DNA from: Telmatospirillum sp. J64-1
GTDB lineage: Bacteria > Pseudomonadota > Alphaproteobacteria > Rhodospirillales > Magnetospirillaceae
Length of the DNA stretch: 64,000 nt
Reading direction: 5' to 3'
Assembly (NCBI RefSeq): GCF_006980715.1
Contig: NZ_SBHN01000005.1
Location: 62,001-126,000, forward strand
In this document: positions 8,783 through 16,900 of the stretch, in pieces
How positions within the stretch are numbered: the first letter of the stretch is position 1
Layout of the letters: each line of letters begins with the position of its first letter
Position numbers and translations under genes: made by a program
Notes under the pieces: model-generated
What the model was told of the DNA's origin: nothing
What the model saw: the letters and a program-made list of their open reading frames with translations, nothing else
Databases searched by the model: none

Positions 8783-10054
8783 ATGAGCGACAACACCTCA
8801 CTCCCCAAGACCTGGTATGCCGCCAGCACCCCGCCCGCCCCGGCACGCCCTTCGCTGACGGAAGACATCGACTGCGACGTCTGCGTCATCGGCGCCGGCT
8901 TCACCGGCCTGTCCACCGCCCTGCACCTGGCCGAGCACGGCCTGTCCGTGGCCGTCGTCGAATCCCGGCAGGTGGGCTATGGCGCCTCGGGCCGCAACGG
9001 CGGACAGATCGTCAGCGGCTATTCCGCCGACATGGACGACCTTGCCGCCCGGCTGGGCCAGGAAGAAGCATGCCGATTGTGGCAACTCTACGAAGACTCC
9101 AAGGCTTTGCTCGCCGACCGGGTGGCGCGCCACCAGATCGCCTGCGACTTGACTTGGGGATATCTATGGGCTGCCAACAAGCCCCGCCATATGAAAGGCC
9201 TGCGCGCGATGGCGCGGGACTGGGCGGAGACCTACGGCTACGACCGGACCCGTGTCATTGAGCGCGAGGAAATGGCCCAACTCGTCGCCTCCCCGGCCTA
9301 TGTCGGCGGGGTGCTGGACATGGGCGGCGGGCATCTGCATCCGCTGGCCTATGCCCGAGGGCTGGCGCGCGCCGCCGAACAGGCCGGGGCGCGCATCTTC
9401 GAGAACAGCCCGGTCGTCGAATTGCTGCCCGGCCGGGGCGCCCGCACCGCCAAGGGACGGATCAAGGCCGAACATCTGGTGCTGTGCGGCAACGCCTTCG
9501 TCCCCAGCATCGCCCCCGACCTGGGGCGCTACGTCATGCCGGTCGCCTCGTCCGTCGCCGTGACGGCGCCCCTGCCCGAGAACGTCCTGCCGCTGATCCG
9601 CGACCGGCTGGCCGTTTCCGATTCCCGCCATATCGTCGACTACTACCGCATGACGCCGGACGGGCGCCTGCTGTTCGGCGGCGGGGCCAGCTACTGGATC
9701 GGCGGCAGCCGCGATCCCGCCCGCCTGGTGGCCGGGCGCATCCGCGCGGTCTTTCCCCAGATCGCCGGGATCAGGCTGGACTGGGCCTGGACCGGCCATG
9801 TCGCCATCACCTCGGACCGCATGCCCTATTTCGGCCGCCGCGACGGCAATCTGTGGTTCGCCCATGGCTTCTCGGGCCATGGCGTCTGCCTGACCGGGCT
9901 GGCGGGCAAGCTGATCGCCCAGGCCATCATGGGCGAGGCCGAAAATTTCGAGCGCTTCGCCAAGTTGCGCCACCTGCCCTTCCCCGGCGGCCCGCTGCGC
10001 GCGCCGCTGCTGGCCGCCGCGATGTCCCTTTACCGCCTGCGCGACATGCTTTAG
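8783..10054 (+). CDS. puuB: FAD-dependent amine oxidoreductase, probable gamma-glutamylputrescine oxidase
   Basis: This 423-residue DAO-family flavoprotein has its dinucleotide-binding site near residues 33-50 (CVIGAGFTGLSTALHLAEHG), followed by the family signature GYGASGRNGGQIVSGY. The C-terminal FAD-contact block WTGHVAITSDRMPYFG and HGFSGHGVCLTG are typical of PuuB/OrdL proteins. It is divergent from the puuA-like gene, with about 100 bp between the two starts. The expected reaction is oxidative deamination of gamma-glutamylputrescine to the aldehyde. The later enzymes (aldehyde dehydrogenase, gamma-Glu-GABA hydrolase) are not in the window. The ribosome site is weak. Confidence 0.82.
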   Translation: MSDNTSLPKTWYAASTPPAPARPSLTEDIDCDVCVIGAGFTGLSTALHLAEHGLSVAVVESRQVGYGASGRNGGQIVSGYSADMDDLAARLGQEEACRLWQLYEDSKALLADRVARHQIACDLTWGYLWAANKPRHMKGLRAMARDWAETYGYDRTRVIEREEMAQLVASPAYVGGVLDMGGGHLHPLAYARGLARAAEQAGARIFENSPVVELLPGRGARTAKGRIKAEHLVLCGNAFVPSIAPDLGRYVMPVASSVAVTAPLPENVLPLIRDRLAVSDSRHIVDYYRMTPDGRLLFGGGASYWIGGSRDPARLVAGRIRAVFPQIAGIRLDWAWTGHVAITSDRMPYFGRRDGNLWFAHGFSGHGVCLTGLAGKLIAQAIMGEAENFERFAKLRHLPFPGGPLRAPLLAAAMSLYRLRDML

Positions 10055-10195
10055 AGGGTTCCGGATAAACCGGAACGGGCACTTCCCTGTCCCTGGCTGC
10101 CGCTCAGATGGCGGCGGGCGCGATCCGCACGGATCTCGTCTAGCCAGGGGGAAGCCCGACAGGTAGAGTGACTAGGACATTCGAAAAGGACGAGC

Positions 10196-10741
10196 ATGGG
10201 CCCGTGGGGTATCATCCTGATCAGCTTGGGCGCTGCCATCATCCTCGTGATCGGCGGCGGACTGATCATCTATATGGCCTCGCTGGTCAAAAGCGCCTAT
10301 CAGCTCAAGCTCGAGCTGAATGCGGAGATGGATGCCCGCACGCTGCGCATGGAAGAGGAACTGGACAAGAAGACCCGCTGGATCAAGCGTGAACTGGCCG
10401 AGGAAATCGAGAAGGCGCGCAACAGCCTCGCCCTTGAGACCGACCGCCGCCTGAACGAGATGGCCGTCCAGATGGAACAGCGCCTGACCGAGGTCGACGA
10501 GATGCATCGGCGCAATCATCTGGAAATGATCAAGCTGCTGGAGAATCACCGCCAGGGCATCACGACCCTGGACCAGAAGCTGCGCCAGTTGCGCCGCGAC
10601 CAGATCCGCCAGAAAGGCGAGGAGACGGGCGAAACCCTCGACCCCGTTCCGGTCGACGGCGCTGCGGCGGCGGAGGCTCCGGCCGAGGGAGAGTCCCTTC
10701 CCGACCAGCCCGCCTCGGACGCGTCCACTCCGACCGGATAA
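10196..10741 (+). CDS. Membrane-anchored coiled-coil protein of unknown function
   Basis: The 181-residue protein starts MGPWGIILISLGAAIILVIG, a single membrane helix at about residues 5-28. Residues 35-145 are very rich in Glu, Lys, Arg and Leu with heptad spacing (EEELDKKTRWIKRELAEEIEKA), so a long coiled coil is expected. The tail from about residue 150 is Ala/Pro/Glu-rich and probably disordered. The start has an AAAAGGA site. A signal-anchor helix followed by a cytoplasmic coiled coil suggests a scaffold or a cell-envelope assembly protein. No family was recognised and no function is proposed. Confidence 0.75.
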   Translation: MGPWGIILISLGAAIILVIGGGLIIYMASLVKSAYQLKLELNAEMDARTLRMEEELDKKTRWIKRELAEEIEKARNSLALETDRRLNEMAVQMEQRLTEVDEMHRRNHLEMIKLLENHRQGITTLDQKLRQLRRDQIRQKGEETGETLDPVPVDGAAAAEAPAEGESLPDQPASDASTPTG

Positions 10742-10825
10742 CCACCTTCTCCCACCGCGAACGAGCACTTCCGTCCCGCGCGTCCTACATAGGGGATAGA
10801 CGAGGCACGGAATAGAGACGACTTC

Positions 10826-11125
10826 ATGATTCAGGAACAAGGGTTGCTCGACCGCTTCGGCGAAGCCATCGGCCGTTTCGTCGCGTGGATCGTCAGCCTT
10901 TTCACCGACACCTTCGGCTCGCTTGCGGAAGGTGTCCGCAGCTTCTTCGGCGGCATCGCCCGCGGCGCCGGATTGCAGAATCCCGGCCTGTTCACTTGGA
11001 TCCTGCTGATCCTGGGACTGATGATCCTATATGGAGCCATCCGCAGCGCCCTGCGCGGCGGCATCGTCGGCGCCGTGGTCCAAGGCGTGATCGGCATCGC
11101 CGTGCTGGCTTGGGCTCTAGCGTAA
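10826..11125 (+). CDS. Small membrane protein of unknown function
   Basis: The 99-residue protein has an amphipathic N-terminal half (LLDRFGEAIGRFVAWIVSLF), a glycine-rich link and two closely spaced hydrophobic stretches (LFTWILLILGLMILYGAI and IVGAVVQGVIGIAVLAWALA). It therefore probably spans the membrane twice. It lies between the coiled-coil membrane protein and the diguanylate cyclase, on the same strand as both. Codon use matches the neighbours. Nothing in the sequence identifies a function. Confidence 0.6.
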   Translation: MIQEQGLLDRFGEAIGRFVAWIVSLFTDTFGSLAEGVRSFFGGIARGAGLQNPGLFTWILLILGLMILYGAIRSALRGGIVGAVVQGVIGIAVLAWALA

Positions 11126-11218
11126 ATACCTGAATTTTTCAGTTATGCTTCAAGGCACGTTTTGTTTGAGATAAAATTTTCTTATAGAACCCGATAGGAA
11201 AGGTGCAGGACAATTTCG

Positions 11219-12874
11219 ATGCCGCTGGATCGGAACGACAGGATCAGGGTCCTTTTGATCGAGGACAATCCAGGCGATGCCCGCCTGTTCCGCTTGGCCT
11301 TGTCCGAGGCCGAGGAAGCGCGCTTCACGGTCACCCAGGCGAATTGCCTCGCCGAAGCGGTCGAAGCCGCCGCGCCGGCGGATTTCGACGTGGTGGTGAC
11401 CGACCTGTCCCTGCCCGATTCCTATGGCATGGCGACGGTGGACCAGGTGGTGAAAGCCTTCCCCACCCTGCCCGTCGTGGTCCTGACCGGCCTGTCCGAT
11501 GCGGAAACGGGCCTCCAGGCCGTGCAGGCGGGCTGCCAGGATTATCTGGTCAAGGGCGCCGCCGATGCGCTGATCTCCCGGACCCTCCGCTACGCCATCG
11601 AGCGCAAGGCCACCGAGACCGCCCTGCGGGAAAGCGAGGAGCGCTTCCGCGCCCTGGTCGAGGTCTCGCCCGATGCCATCCTGCTGGCGACCCAGGAAGG
11701 CCTCACCTTCGCCAATCCCGCCGCCATCGCCCTGTGCGGCGGGGACCCGCTGTCGGGCATCAAGGACAGCTGTCCCTGCCATGTCCTTCTCCAGGGGCCC
11801 GCCGCCGATGCCGCCCGGGCAATCCTGGACGGCAAAAGCAACGAGACGATACGCCTGGAAACCCGCTTGGCGGAATCTCTGTGCAAAACCGAGGTGGAAG
11901 TCACCCTGGTGCCGCTGACCCATGGCGGTTCTCCGGCGGTGCAGATCATCCTGCGCGACATCACCGCCCGCCGCGAGGTCGAGCGCAAGCAGCAGCTGAC
12001 CGCCGCCCTGTTCCAGACGACGTCCGAACCGCTGATGATCACCGACGCCCAGGAAAAGCTGCTGGCCGTCAATCCCGCCTTCACCGCCGTCACCGGCTAT
12101 TCCGCCGCCGAAGTGCTGGGCAAGACGCCGCGCGTCCTCTCCTCGGGCCGCCACACCAAGGAATTCTATGACGAGATGTGGCAAAGCCTGTCCCAGGAGG
12201 GGCACTGGAATGGCGAGATGTGGAACCGCCGCAAGAATGGCGAGGTCTATGTCCAGCGCCTGTCCGTCTCGGTGATCTACGACGAGGCGGGACAGGTCGC
12301 CAATTATGTTGGCGTCGCCAGCGACATCACCGACCAGAAGCGCGAAAGCGAGCAGATCCTGCATCGCGCTAATTATGACGCCCTGACCGGCCTGCCTAAC
12401 CGCCTGCTGCTCTCCGACCGCCTGGTCCAGGCCCTGACGAAGATGGCCCGCCAGAAGGACGGCCTGGCGCTGATGTTCATCGACCTGGACGGTTTCAAGC
12501 CCATCAACGACACCTACGGCCACCTGCTCGGCGACCAGCTGTTGCAGCGCGTGGCCGAAAGGCTGTGCGGCAGCGTGCGGGAAAGCGACACCGTGGCGCG
12601 TCTCGGCGGCGACGAATTCGTCATCCTGGTCAGCGACATCCGCAGCGCCGACCATGCCTGCCAGATCGCCGACAAGGTGCTGCTCTCGCTGAGCACACCC
12701 TTCCTGCTGGGCGATGTGACGGCCCATATCAGCGGCAGCATCGGCATCGCCCTGTCCCCCCAGCACGGCACCACCCCCGAAGGCTTGCTGGATGCCGCCG
12801 ACCGCGCCATGTACCAGGCCAAGCGGCAGGGCAAGGGCCGCTGGCAGCTTCACGAAGAGACCTTGTTCGCCTGA
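11219..12874 (+). CDS. Response-regulator diguanylate cyclase (REC-PAS-PAS-GGDEF)
   Basis: The 551-residue soluble protein is predicted to make c-di-GMP. The receiver domain covers residues 9-125, with acidic residues in LLIEDNPGD and the phospho-acceptor Asp62 in VVTDLSLPDSYG. Two PAS domains follow at about 138-252 and 262-375. The GGDEF domain runs from about 384 to 545 with an intact RLGGDEF (motif at residues 463-467). The product-inhibition I-site RESD is present exactly five residues before it. Synthesis is thus expected to be active and feedback-inhibited. No kinase gene is adjacent. The start ATG at 11219 has an AGGA site about 10 bases upstream. Confidence 0.93.
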   Translation: MPLDRNDRIRVLLIEDNPGDARLFRLALSEAEEARFTVTQANCLAEAVEAAAPADFDVVVTDLSLPDSYGMATVDQVVKAFPTLPVVVLTGLSDAETGLQAVQAGCQDYLVKGAADALISRTLRYAIERKATETALRESEERFRALVEVSPDAILLATQEGLTFANPAAIALCGGDPLSGIKDSCPCHVLLQGPAADAARAILDGKSNETIRLETRLAESLCKTEVEVTLVPLTHGGSPAVQIILRDITARREVERKQQLTAALFQTTSEPLMITDAQEKLLAVNPAFTAVTGYSAAEVLGKTPRVLSSGRHTKEFYDEMWQSLSQEGHWNGEMWNRRKNGEVYVQRLSVSVIYDEAGQVANYVGVASDITDQKRESEQILHRANYDALTGLPNRLLLSDRLVQALTKMARQKDGLALMFIDLDGFKPINDTYGHLLGDQLLQRVAERLCGSVRESDTVARLGGDEFVILVSDIRSADHACQIADKVLLSLSTPFLLGDVTAHISGSIGIALSPQHGTTPEGLLDAADRAMYQAKRQGKGRWQLHEETLFA

Positions 12875-12997
12875 GAAGGCGTTTCCCTTCCTTCCCTCGC
12901 CTTTTTCTCCGCCGCCGCCTTCGTGCCCTAGGTGGTTGCCGCCTTCCGCCTTCTATGGAAGGATGCGCCGCAGGAATTCAACCCAAGGCACAGGATC

Positions 12998-13375
12998 ATG
13001 GGCTTCAGCGAAGCGATCAAATCCGGCTTTTCACACTATGTGACATTCACAGGAAGGGCGACCCGCTCCGAATACTGGTACTGGGCGCTGTTCACCTTCC
13101 TTGGCGGCATCCTCACCAGCATCCTGGACCTGGGACTGTTCCCGGGGGTCGAGCTTTCCCCGCTGAACAGCCTCTTCAGCCTGTTCGTACTGCTGCCCAG
13201 CCTGGCGGTGGGCGCGCGGCGGCTGCACGACCTGGACAAGAGCGGCTGGTGGCAGTTGCTCTTGCTGGTCCCGCTGATCGGCCTCATCATCCTGATCTAT
13301 TGGTTCGTGCAGCGCGGCACGGAGGGGCCCAACCGTTTCGGCGAGGAAAGGCTCGCGCAACTGCAAACGGCCTAA
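12998..13375 (+). CDS. DUF805 family membrane protein
   Basis: From the ATG at 12998 (AGGA site upstream) the protein has 125 residues and starts MGFSEAIKSGFSHYVTFTGRATRSEYW. The FxGRATRSEYW block followed by hydrophobic helices and the motif ARRLHDLDKSGWW is diagnostic for DUF805 inner-membrane proteins. The C-terminus WFVQRGTEGPNRFGEE is also typical. The frame stays open to 12932, but those extra residues are not part of the family. The function of DUF805 is not known. Confidence 0.88.
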   Translation: MGFSEAIKSGFSHYVTFTGRATRSEYWYWALFTFLGGILTSILDLGLFPGVELSPLNSLFSLFVLLPSLAVGARRLHDLDKSGWWQLLLLVPLIGLIILIYWFVQRGTEGPNRFGEERLAQLQTA

Positions 13376-13674
13376 CCTCATCAGGGCGTGTCGGATCGGG
13401 TCGTTTCTTCCTGCCTGCAGATAGGGCCGACTTTTCCGGAGCCTGTTAAGGGACACAGATGAACACAGATAAACACAGATGATATTTTTAAGAAATTTCC
13501 TTTCCCGCATTTACTAAAGAGGAAGGAAAACTTAAAGAATCAAATTTTTATCTGTGTTTATCTGTGTTCATCTGTGTCTCACCCCCTCACACGCCATACT
13601 GACCGTGGTGAGCCGTCAGTTCATGCAGCAGCATCAGGATTAAGCGGCTCGCCTCTCCACAAGCCCTAAAGGCC
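13376..13674. other. 299-bp gap between DUF805 gene and purine operon
   Basis: This gap holds no convincing gene. Its only clear content is an AT-rich inverted-repeat element (listed separately) that stands out from the GC-rich surroundings. The remaining sequence, 13580-13674, shows no obvious promoter or strong terminator; only a weak, interrupted inverted repeat is visible after the M20 hydrolase stop. Confidence 0.6.
13452..13578. repeat. 127-bp AT-rich element with perfect 29-bp terminal inverted repeats
   Basis: The left arm (13452-13480) and the right arm (13550-13578) are exact reverse complements over 29 bp. Each arm is itself three tandem copies of a 10-bp unit close to AACACAGATN. 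The 69-bp core is AT-rich, without a gene, and contains a smaller complementary pair (TTTCCTTTCC near 13497, GGAAGGAAAA near 13521). The whole element could fold into one long hairpin. The base composition differs sharply from the flanking DNA, suggesting an acquired non-coding mobile or REP-like unit. Confidence 0.75.
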
Positions 13675-14901
13675 TTACTTCAGCAATTCCTCCAGCACCC
13701 GCGCCACCACCAGCGTGGCCTTTTTCATGTCGTCGAGCACGAGGCGCTCGTCGGCACGGTGGGCATTGGCTTCCAGCAGGTCGTGCGGACCGGCACCGTA
13801 GAGGATCGTCGGGATGCCCGCTGCGGCATAGTGGCGGGCATCGGTATAGAGTGGAATGCCCAGCGTATCGACCTTTTCCCCCATCACTTCAGTCGCGTGA
13901 CGGCAGACGATCTCGGCAAGATTCTCCGCGCCGTTGACCGGGGCGAAGGGCTCGGCGAGCAGGATGCGGCGCACGGTCACGGAAATGCCGGGCAGACCGG
14001 CGGCGGCCTGTTCGATCAGGCTGCGCAGGCCCGCTTCCACCTGGGCCGGGTTCTCTTCCGGGATCATGCGGCGGTCGAGGCGGAAGGTGATGCGGTCGGG
14101 CACCACATTGGTGTTGATGCCGCCCTGGATCAGGCCGACCACCAGCGACGGCATGTCGATGCCCGGCACGGCGGAATGGAGGTTCTGCAGGTCCTTGCGA
14201 TGGGCATAAAGGGAAGACAGGATGGCGGTGGCCGCTTCCAGCGCGTCATGACCGGTATCGGGACGCGCGGCATGGGCGGACTTGCCGTCCACCTGGACTT
14301 CCAGATGCAGGCAGCCGTTATGGGCCGTCACCACGGAATAGGCGAAAGAGGCGCAGATGGCGTAGTCGGGGCGGCTGAGGCCTTCGTCCAGCAGCCATTT
14401 CGGCCCGATATTGCCGCCGGTCTCCTCGTCATAGGTCAGGTGCAGTTCGACCGTGCCGCCCAGCTTGGCACCCGTCTTCATCAGCGCCAGCAAGGCATAG
14501 GTATAGGTGGCGAAGTCGGATTTCGAGACGGCCACGCCCCGGCCATACATCATGCCGTCGCGGATTTCGGCGCCATAGGGATCGGCGGTCCAGCCCTCGC
14601 CGGGCGGTACCACGTCGCCATGGGCATTCAGCGCGACCACGGGGCCGGGGCCGAAGCGATGGCGGACGATCAGGTTGGTGGCCGAGATCATGCCGTGGGC
14701 GGCCACCACATCGGCGGGCACGGCATGGCGCTCGACCTCGAAGCCCAGCTCCTCGAGGCAGCGCGCGGCATGTTCGGCATGGGGGGCGCAATCGCCAGCC
14801 GGATTATCGGACGGCACCCGGACCATCTCGGCCAGAAAGCGCAGCTGCGCGTCGAATTCAGCCTCGATCGCGGCGGCCAGGGTGTCGGATGACACTGACA
14901 T
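13675..14901 (-). CDS. M20-family metallohydrolase (ArgE/DapE-like), purine-operon associated
   Basis: The 408-residue M20 peptidase-fold amidohydrolase shows the first metal ligand in ALNAHGDVVPPGEGW, the catalytic Glu pair in LTYDEETGG, the dimerisation domain beginning NGCLHLEVQVDGKSAHAARPD and the terminal His in EANAHRADE. The place where most family members have the bridging Asp (GRGxxD) reads GRGVAVSKSD, so that Asp is missing or displaced. The ATG at 14901 has an AAGGA site and lies 5 bp after the allantoate-amidohydrolase-like gene. As last gene of the purine operon it may act on a ureido or N-acyl intermediate. The substrate is not known. Confidence 0.75.
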   Translation of the reverse strand: MSVSSDTLAAAIEAEFDAQLRFLAEMVRVPSDNPAGDCAPHAEHAARCLEELGFEVERHAVPADVVAAHGMISATNLIVRHRFGPGPVVALNAHGDVVPPGEGWTADPYGAEIRDGMMYGRGVAVSKSDFATYTYALLALMKTGAKLGGTVELHLTYDEETGGNIGPKWLLDEGLSRPDYAICASFAYSVVTAHNGCLHLEVQVDGKSAHAARPDTGHDALEAATAILSSLYAHRKDLQNLHSAVPGIDMPSLVVGLIQGGINTNVVPDRITFRLDRRMIPEENPAQVEAGLRSLIEQAAAGLPGISVTVRRILLAEPFAPVNGAENLAEIVCRHATEVMGEKVDTLGIPLYTDARHYAAAGIPTILYGAGPHDLLEANAHRADERLVLDDMKKATLVVARVLEELLK

Positions 14902-14906
14902 CAAAG

Positions 14907-16127
14907 TTATCCTTCAAAATTTTCAATGAAACGCAGCAGAACGCGGGCGCCAGTCTCGGCGTCCTCGGCGGTGATGCTTTCGGCGGGGTTATGGCTGATC
15001 CCGCCGCGGCAGCGCACGAACAGCATGCCGATCTCGCAGAGAGGAGTCATGGCCATGGCATCGTGCCCCGCCCCGGACAGCAGTTCCGGCGCCTCGATGC
15101 CTTCGGCCCGCGCCGCCTCGCTCAGGCGGGCCATCAGGCGCGGCGAGCAGGCGACGGCGGGGCTGTCATGGGTGACACGGTATTGCAGCCCCATGCGGCG
15201 GCCCTCGGCGATCTCGTCGAAGCGGTCGATGACGGTATTGACCCGTTCCTGCCGCTGCTCGTCCTGGTCGGAACGGATATCGACGCTGAAGCGGACTTCG
15301 CCGGGAATGACATTGCCCGCGCCGGGCGAGACCGACAGGCGGCCGACCGTGCCGACCACGCGGCCGCGGCCGGAACATTCCTCTTCCACCGCCAGCACCA
15401 TCTCGGCGGCGGCGGCCAAGGCATCGCAGCGCAGATGCATGGGCACGGTACCAGCATGGCCCGCTTCGCCGGTCAGGGTCACTTCCAGGCGGGTGGCCCC
15501 GGCGATGCCGGTCACGATGCCCACCGGGATGCCCTCGCGTTCCAGCACCGGCCCCTGCTCGATATGCAGCTCCACATAGGCCGCCACTTCCTCGGGTCGG
15601 CGGACGGCGCTGCCGATGCGGTTGGGATCCAGGCCGAAGGCGGTCAGCGCATCGGCCATGGACACGCCGTCGCTGTCGCAATTGCGCAGCAGGCCGCGGT
15701 CGAGGGTTCCCGCGACGGCGCGGCTGCCGATCAGGGTGGATTGGAAACGCACCCCCTCCTCGTCGCCGAAGCCCACCACCTCGATGGCGAAGGGCAAGCG
15801 GCGGCCGCGCGCGTTCAGGTCGGCGACACAGGCAATGGCGGACAGGACGCCCAGCATGCCGTCATACCGCCCGGCATCGCGCACCGTATCGAGATGGGAC
15901 CCCAGCATCAGCGCCGGCAGACCGGGCCTTTCCCCTTCATAGCGGCCCACGACATTGCCCACGGCATCGATATGCACCGCCATGCCGGCTTCTTGCATCC
16001 AGCGCGATACCAGGTCATTCGCAGCCTTGTGTTCAGGCGTCAGGTAAAGGCGCGTCAGTCCCGGCCCGCTGGTGATAGCGGCCAGTTCATCGGCGCGGGC
16101 CATTAGATCAAGGCCGGACAAACTCAA
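14907..16127 (-). CDS. Allantoate amidohydrolase / N-carbamoyl-amino-acid hydrolase family
   Basis: This 406-residue M20-type Zn/Mn hydrolase is of the AllC/HyuC/ureidopropionase group. Metal-site motifs are LMLGSHLDTVRDAGRYDG (His and Asp), FGDEEGVRFQSTLIGSR (catalytic Glu) and AYVELHIEQGPVLE (His). LSGAGHDAMAM and GGISHNPAESI complete the site. The gene begins with TTG at 16127, overlapping the TGA of the GntR gene, with a GGGAGG site 7 bases before it. Position between allantoinase/GntR and another hydrolase favours allantoate as the substrate, giving ureidoglycine, CO2 and ammonia. Carbamoyl-amino-acid hydrolysis cannot be excluded from sequence alone. Confidence 0.85.
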   Translation of the reverse strand: MSLSGLDLMARADELAAITSGPGLTRLYLTPEHKAANDLVSRWMQEAGMAVHIDAVGNVVGRYEGERPGLPALMLGSHLDTVRDAGRYDGMLGVLSAIACVADLNARGRRLPFAIEVVGFGDEEGVRFQSTLIGSRAVAGTLDRGLLRNCDSDGVSMADALTAFGLDPNRIGSAVRRPEEVAAYVELHIEQGPVLEREGIPVGIVTGIAGATRLEVTLTGEAGHAGTVPMHLRCDALAAAAEMVLAVEEECSGRGRVVGTVGRLSVSPGAGNVIPGEVRFSVDIRSDQDEQRQERVNTVIDRFDEIAEGRRMGLQYRVTHDSPAVACSPRLMARLSEAARAEGIEAPELLSGAGHDAMAMTPLCEIGMLFVRCRGGISHNPAESITAEDAETGARVLLRFIENFEG

Positions 16128-16867
16128 GACAAACCTCCCATTCCCGCGAAAACATTGCGCAGATCGACCGCTCCCGGCTCCTCGACGTCCAGCGCCAGGC
16201 GGGCCTCCACCGCGCGCAGGTGGCGCTCCATGACGGCGGCGGCCCCGTCCACATCACCGGCGACAAGACGCTCGAGGAGGTCGCGATGCTCTTCCGGCGA
16301 GCATCCCACGGCACCGGGCGCCTCGTAGACGGCGATGATCAGGGAGGAACGCAGGACCAGTTCCTTCAGCAGATCGGCAAGGATGATGTTATCGGCAATT
16401 TCCGCCAGCAACAGATGAAATTCACCCGACAATTTGATCTCGGCGCGGCGGTCGTGCCGCTGGTGGGCCGCCTCTTCCGCGGCGATGTGGCGTTCCAGCC
16501 GCCGCAGTTCCGCCGCCCCCGCCTCGCGCGCCACGATCCGCGTGATGGCTTCCTCGATGACGCGCCGGGCGGTGAAGACGTCGCGCGCCTCCTTGACCGT
16601 GGGATGGGCGACGAAGGCGCCGCGATTGGGCTGCAGCGTGACCAGCTTGTCGTGGGCCAGGCTGTGCAGCACCTTGCGGATGCGCGCGCGGCTGACGCCG
16701 AAGATGCCTGCCAGATGATCCTCGACCAGTTTGGTCCCGGCGGGGAGACGGCGTTCGGCGATGGCATCGTGGATGGCTTCATAGATCCGCCGTTCGGCCG
16801 AGACCGAGCCTCCCGATGCCCCGCTTCCCTCTTCCGCCGCCGCTGCGCCTCGCGCGATGGCGACCAA
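16124..16867 (-). CDS. GntR/FadR-family transcriptional regulator (FCD domain)
   Basis: The 247-residue repressor-type regulator has a winged helix at about residues 25-90 (AERRIYEAIHDAIAERRLPAG, GVSRARIRKVLHSLAHDKLV, LQPNRGAFVAHP). An FCD ligand-binding domain follows, with metal-binding residues in the usual places (ELRRLERHIAAEE, GEFHLLLAEIADN, EEHRDLLERLVAGD). The start is TTG at 16867, chosen because AGGAGAGG lies 5 bases before it and no ATG exists near the N-terminus. The gene sits inside the purine operon and probably controls it. The palindrome at 20661-20672 in the divergent promoter region fits FCD-GntR operators. Confidence 0.88.
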   Translation of the reverse strand: MVAIARGAAAAEEGSGASGGSVSAERRIYEAIHDAIAERRLPAGTKLVEDHLAGIFGVSRARIRKVLHSLAHDKLVTLQPNRGAFVAHPTVKEARDVFTARRVIEEAITRIVAREAGAAELRRLERHIAAEEAAHQRHDRRAEIKLSGEFHLLLAEIADNIILADLLKELVLRSSLIIAVYEAPGAVGCSPEEHRDLLERLVAGDVDGAAAVMERHLRAVEARLALDVEEPGAVDLRNVFAGMGGLS

Positions 16868-16900
16868 TTTCCTCTCCTACTCTTGTTCTCTTGCCTGTCC

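Noticed and set aside
10057-10078. Inverted repeat GTTCCGG-ATAAA-CCGGAAC after the puuB-like gene as a terminator
   Set aside because: The stem is only 7 bp and no T-run follows; termination there is not supported.
11150-12853. Minus-strand open frame of 567 codons opposite the REC-PAS-PAS-GGDEF gene
   Set aside because: It is the complement frame of a gene with intact REC and GGDEF motifs and carries no domain of its own.
12876-12906. Terminator after the diguanylate cyclase gene (AAGGCG...CGCCTTTTT)
   Set aside because: The stem has only 6 bp and a 16-base loop, too weak to call despite the T-run.
13452-13578. CRISPR-like array from the 10-bp repeats
   Set aside because: The repeats are short, tandem without spacers and arranged as two inverted arms, which is not a CRISPR layout.
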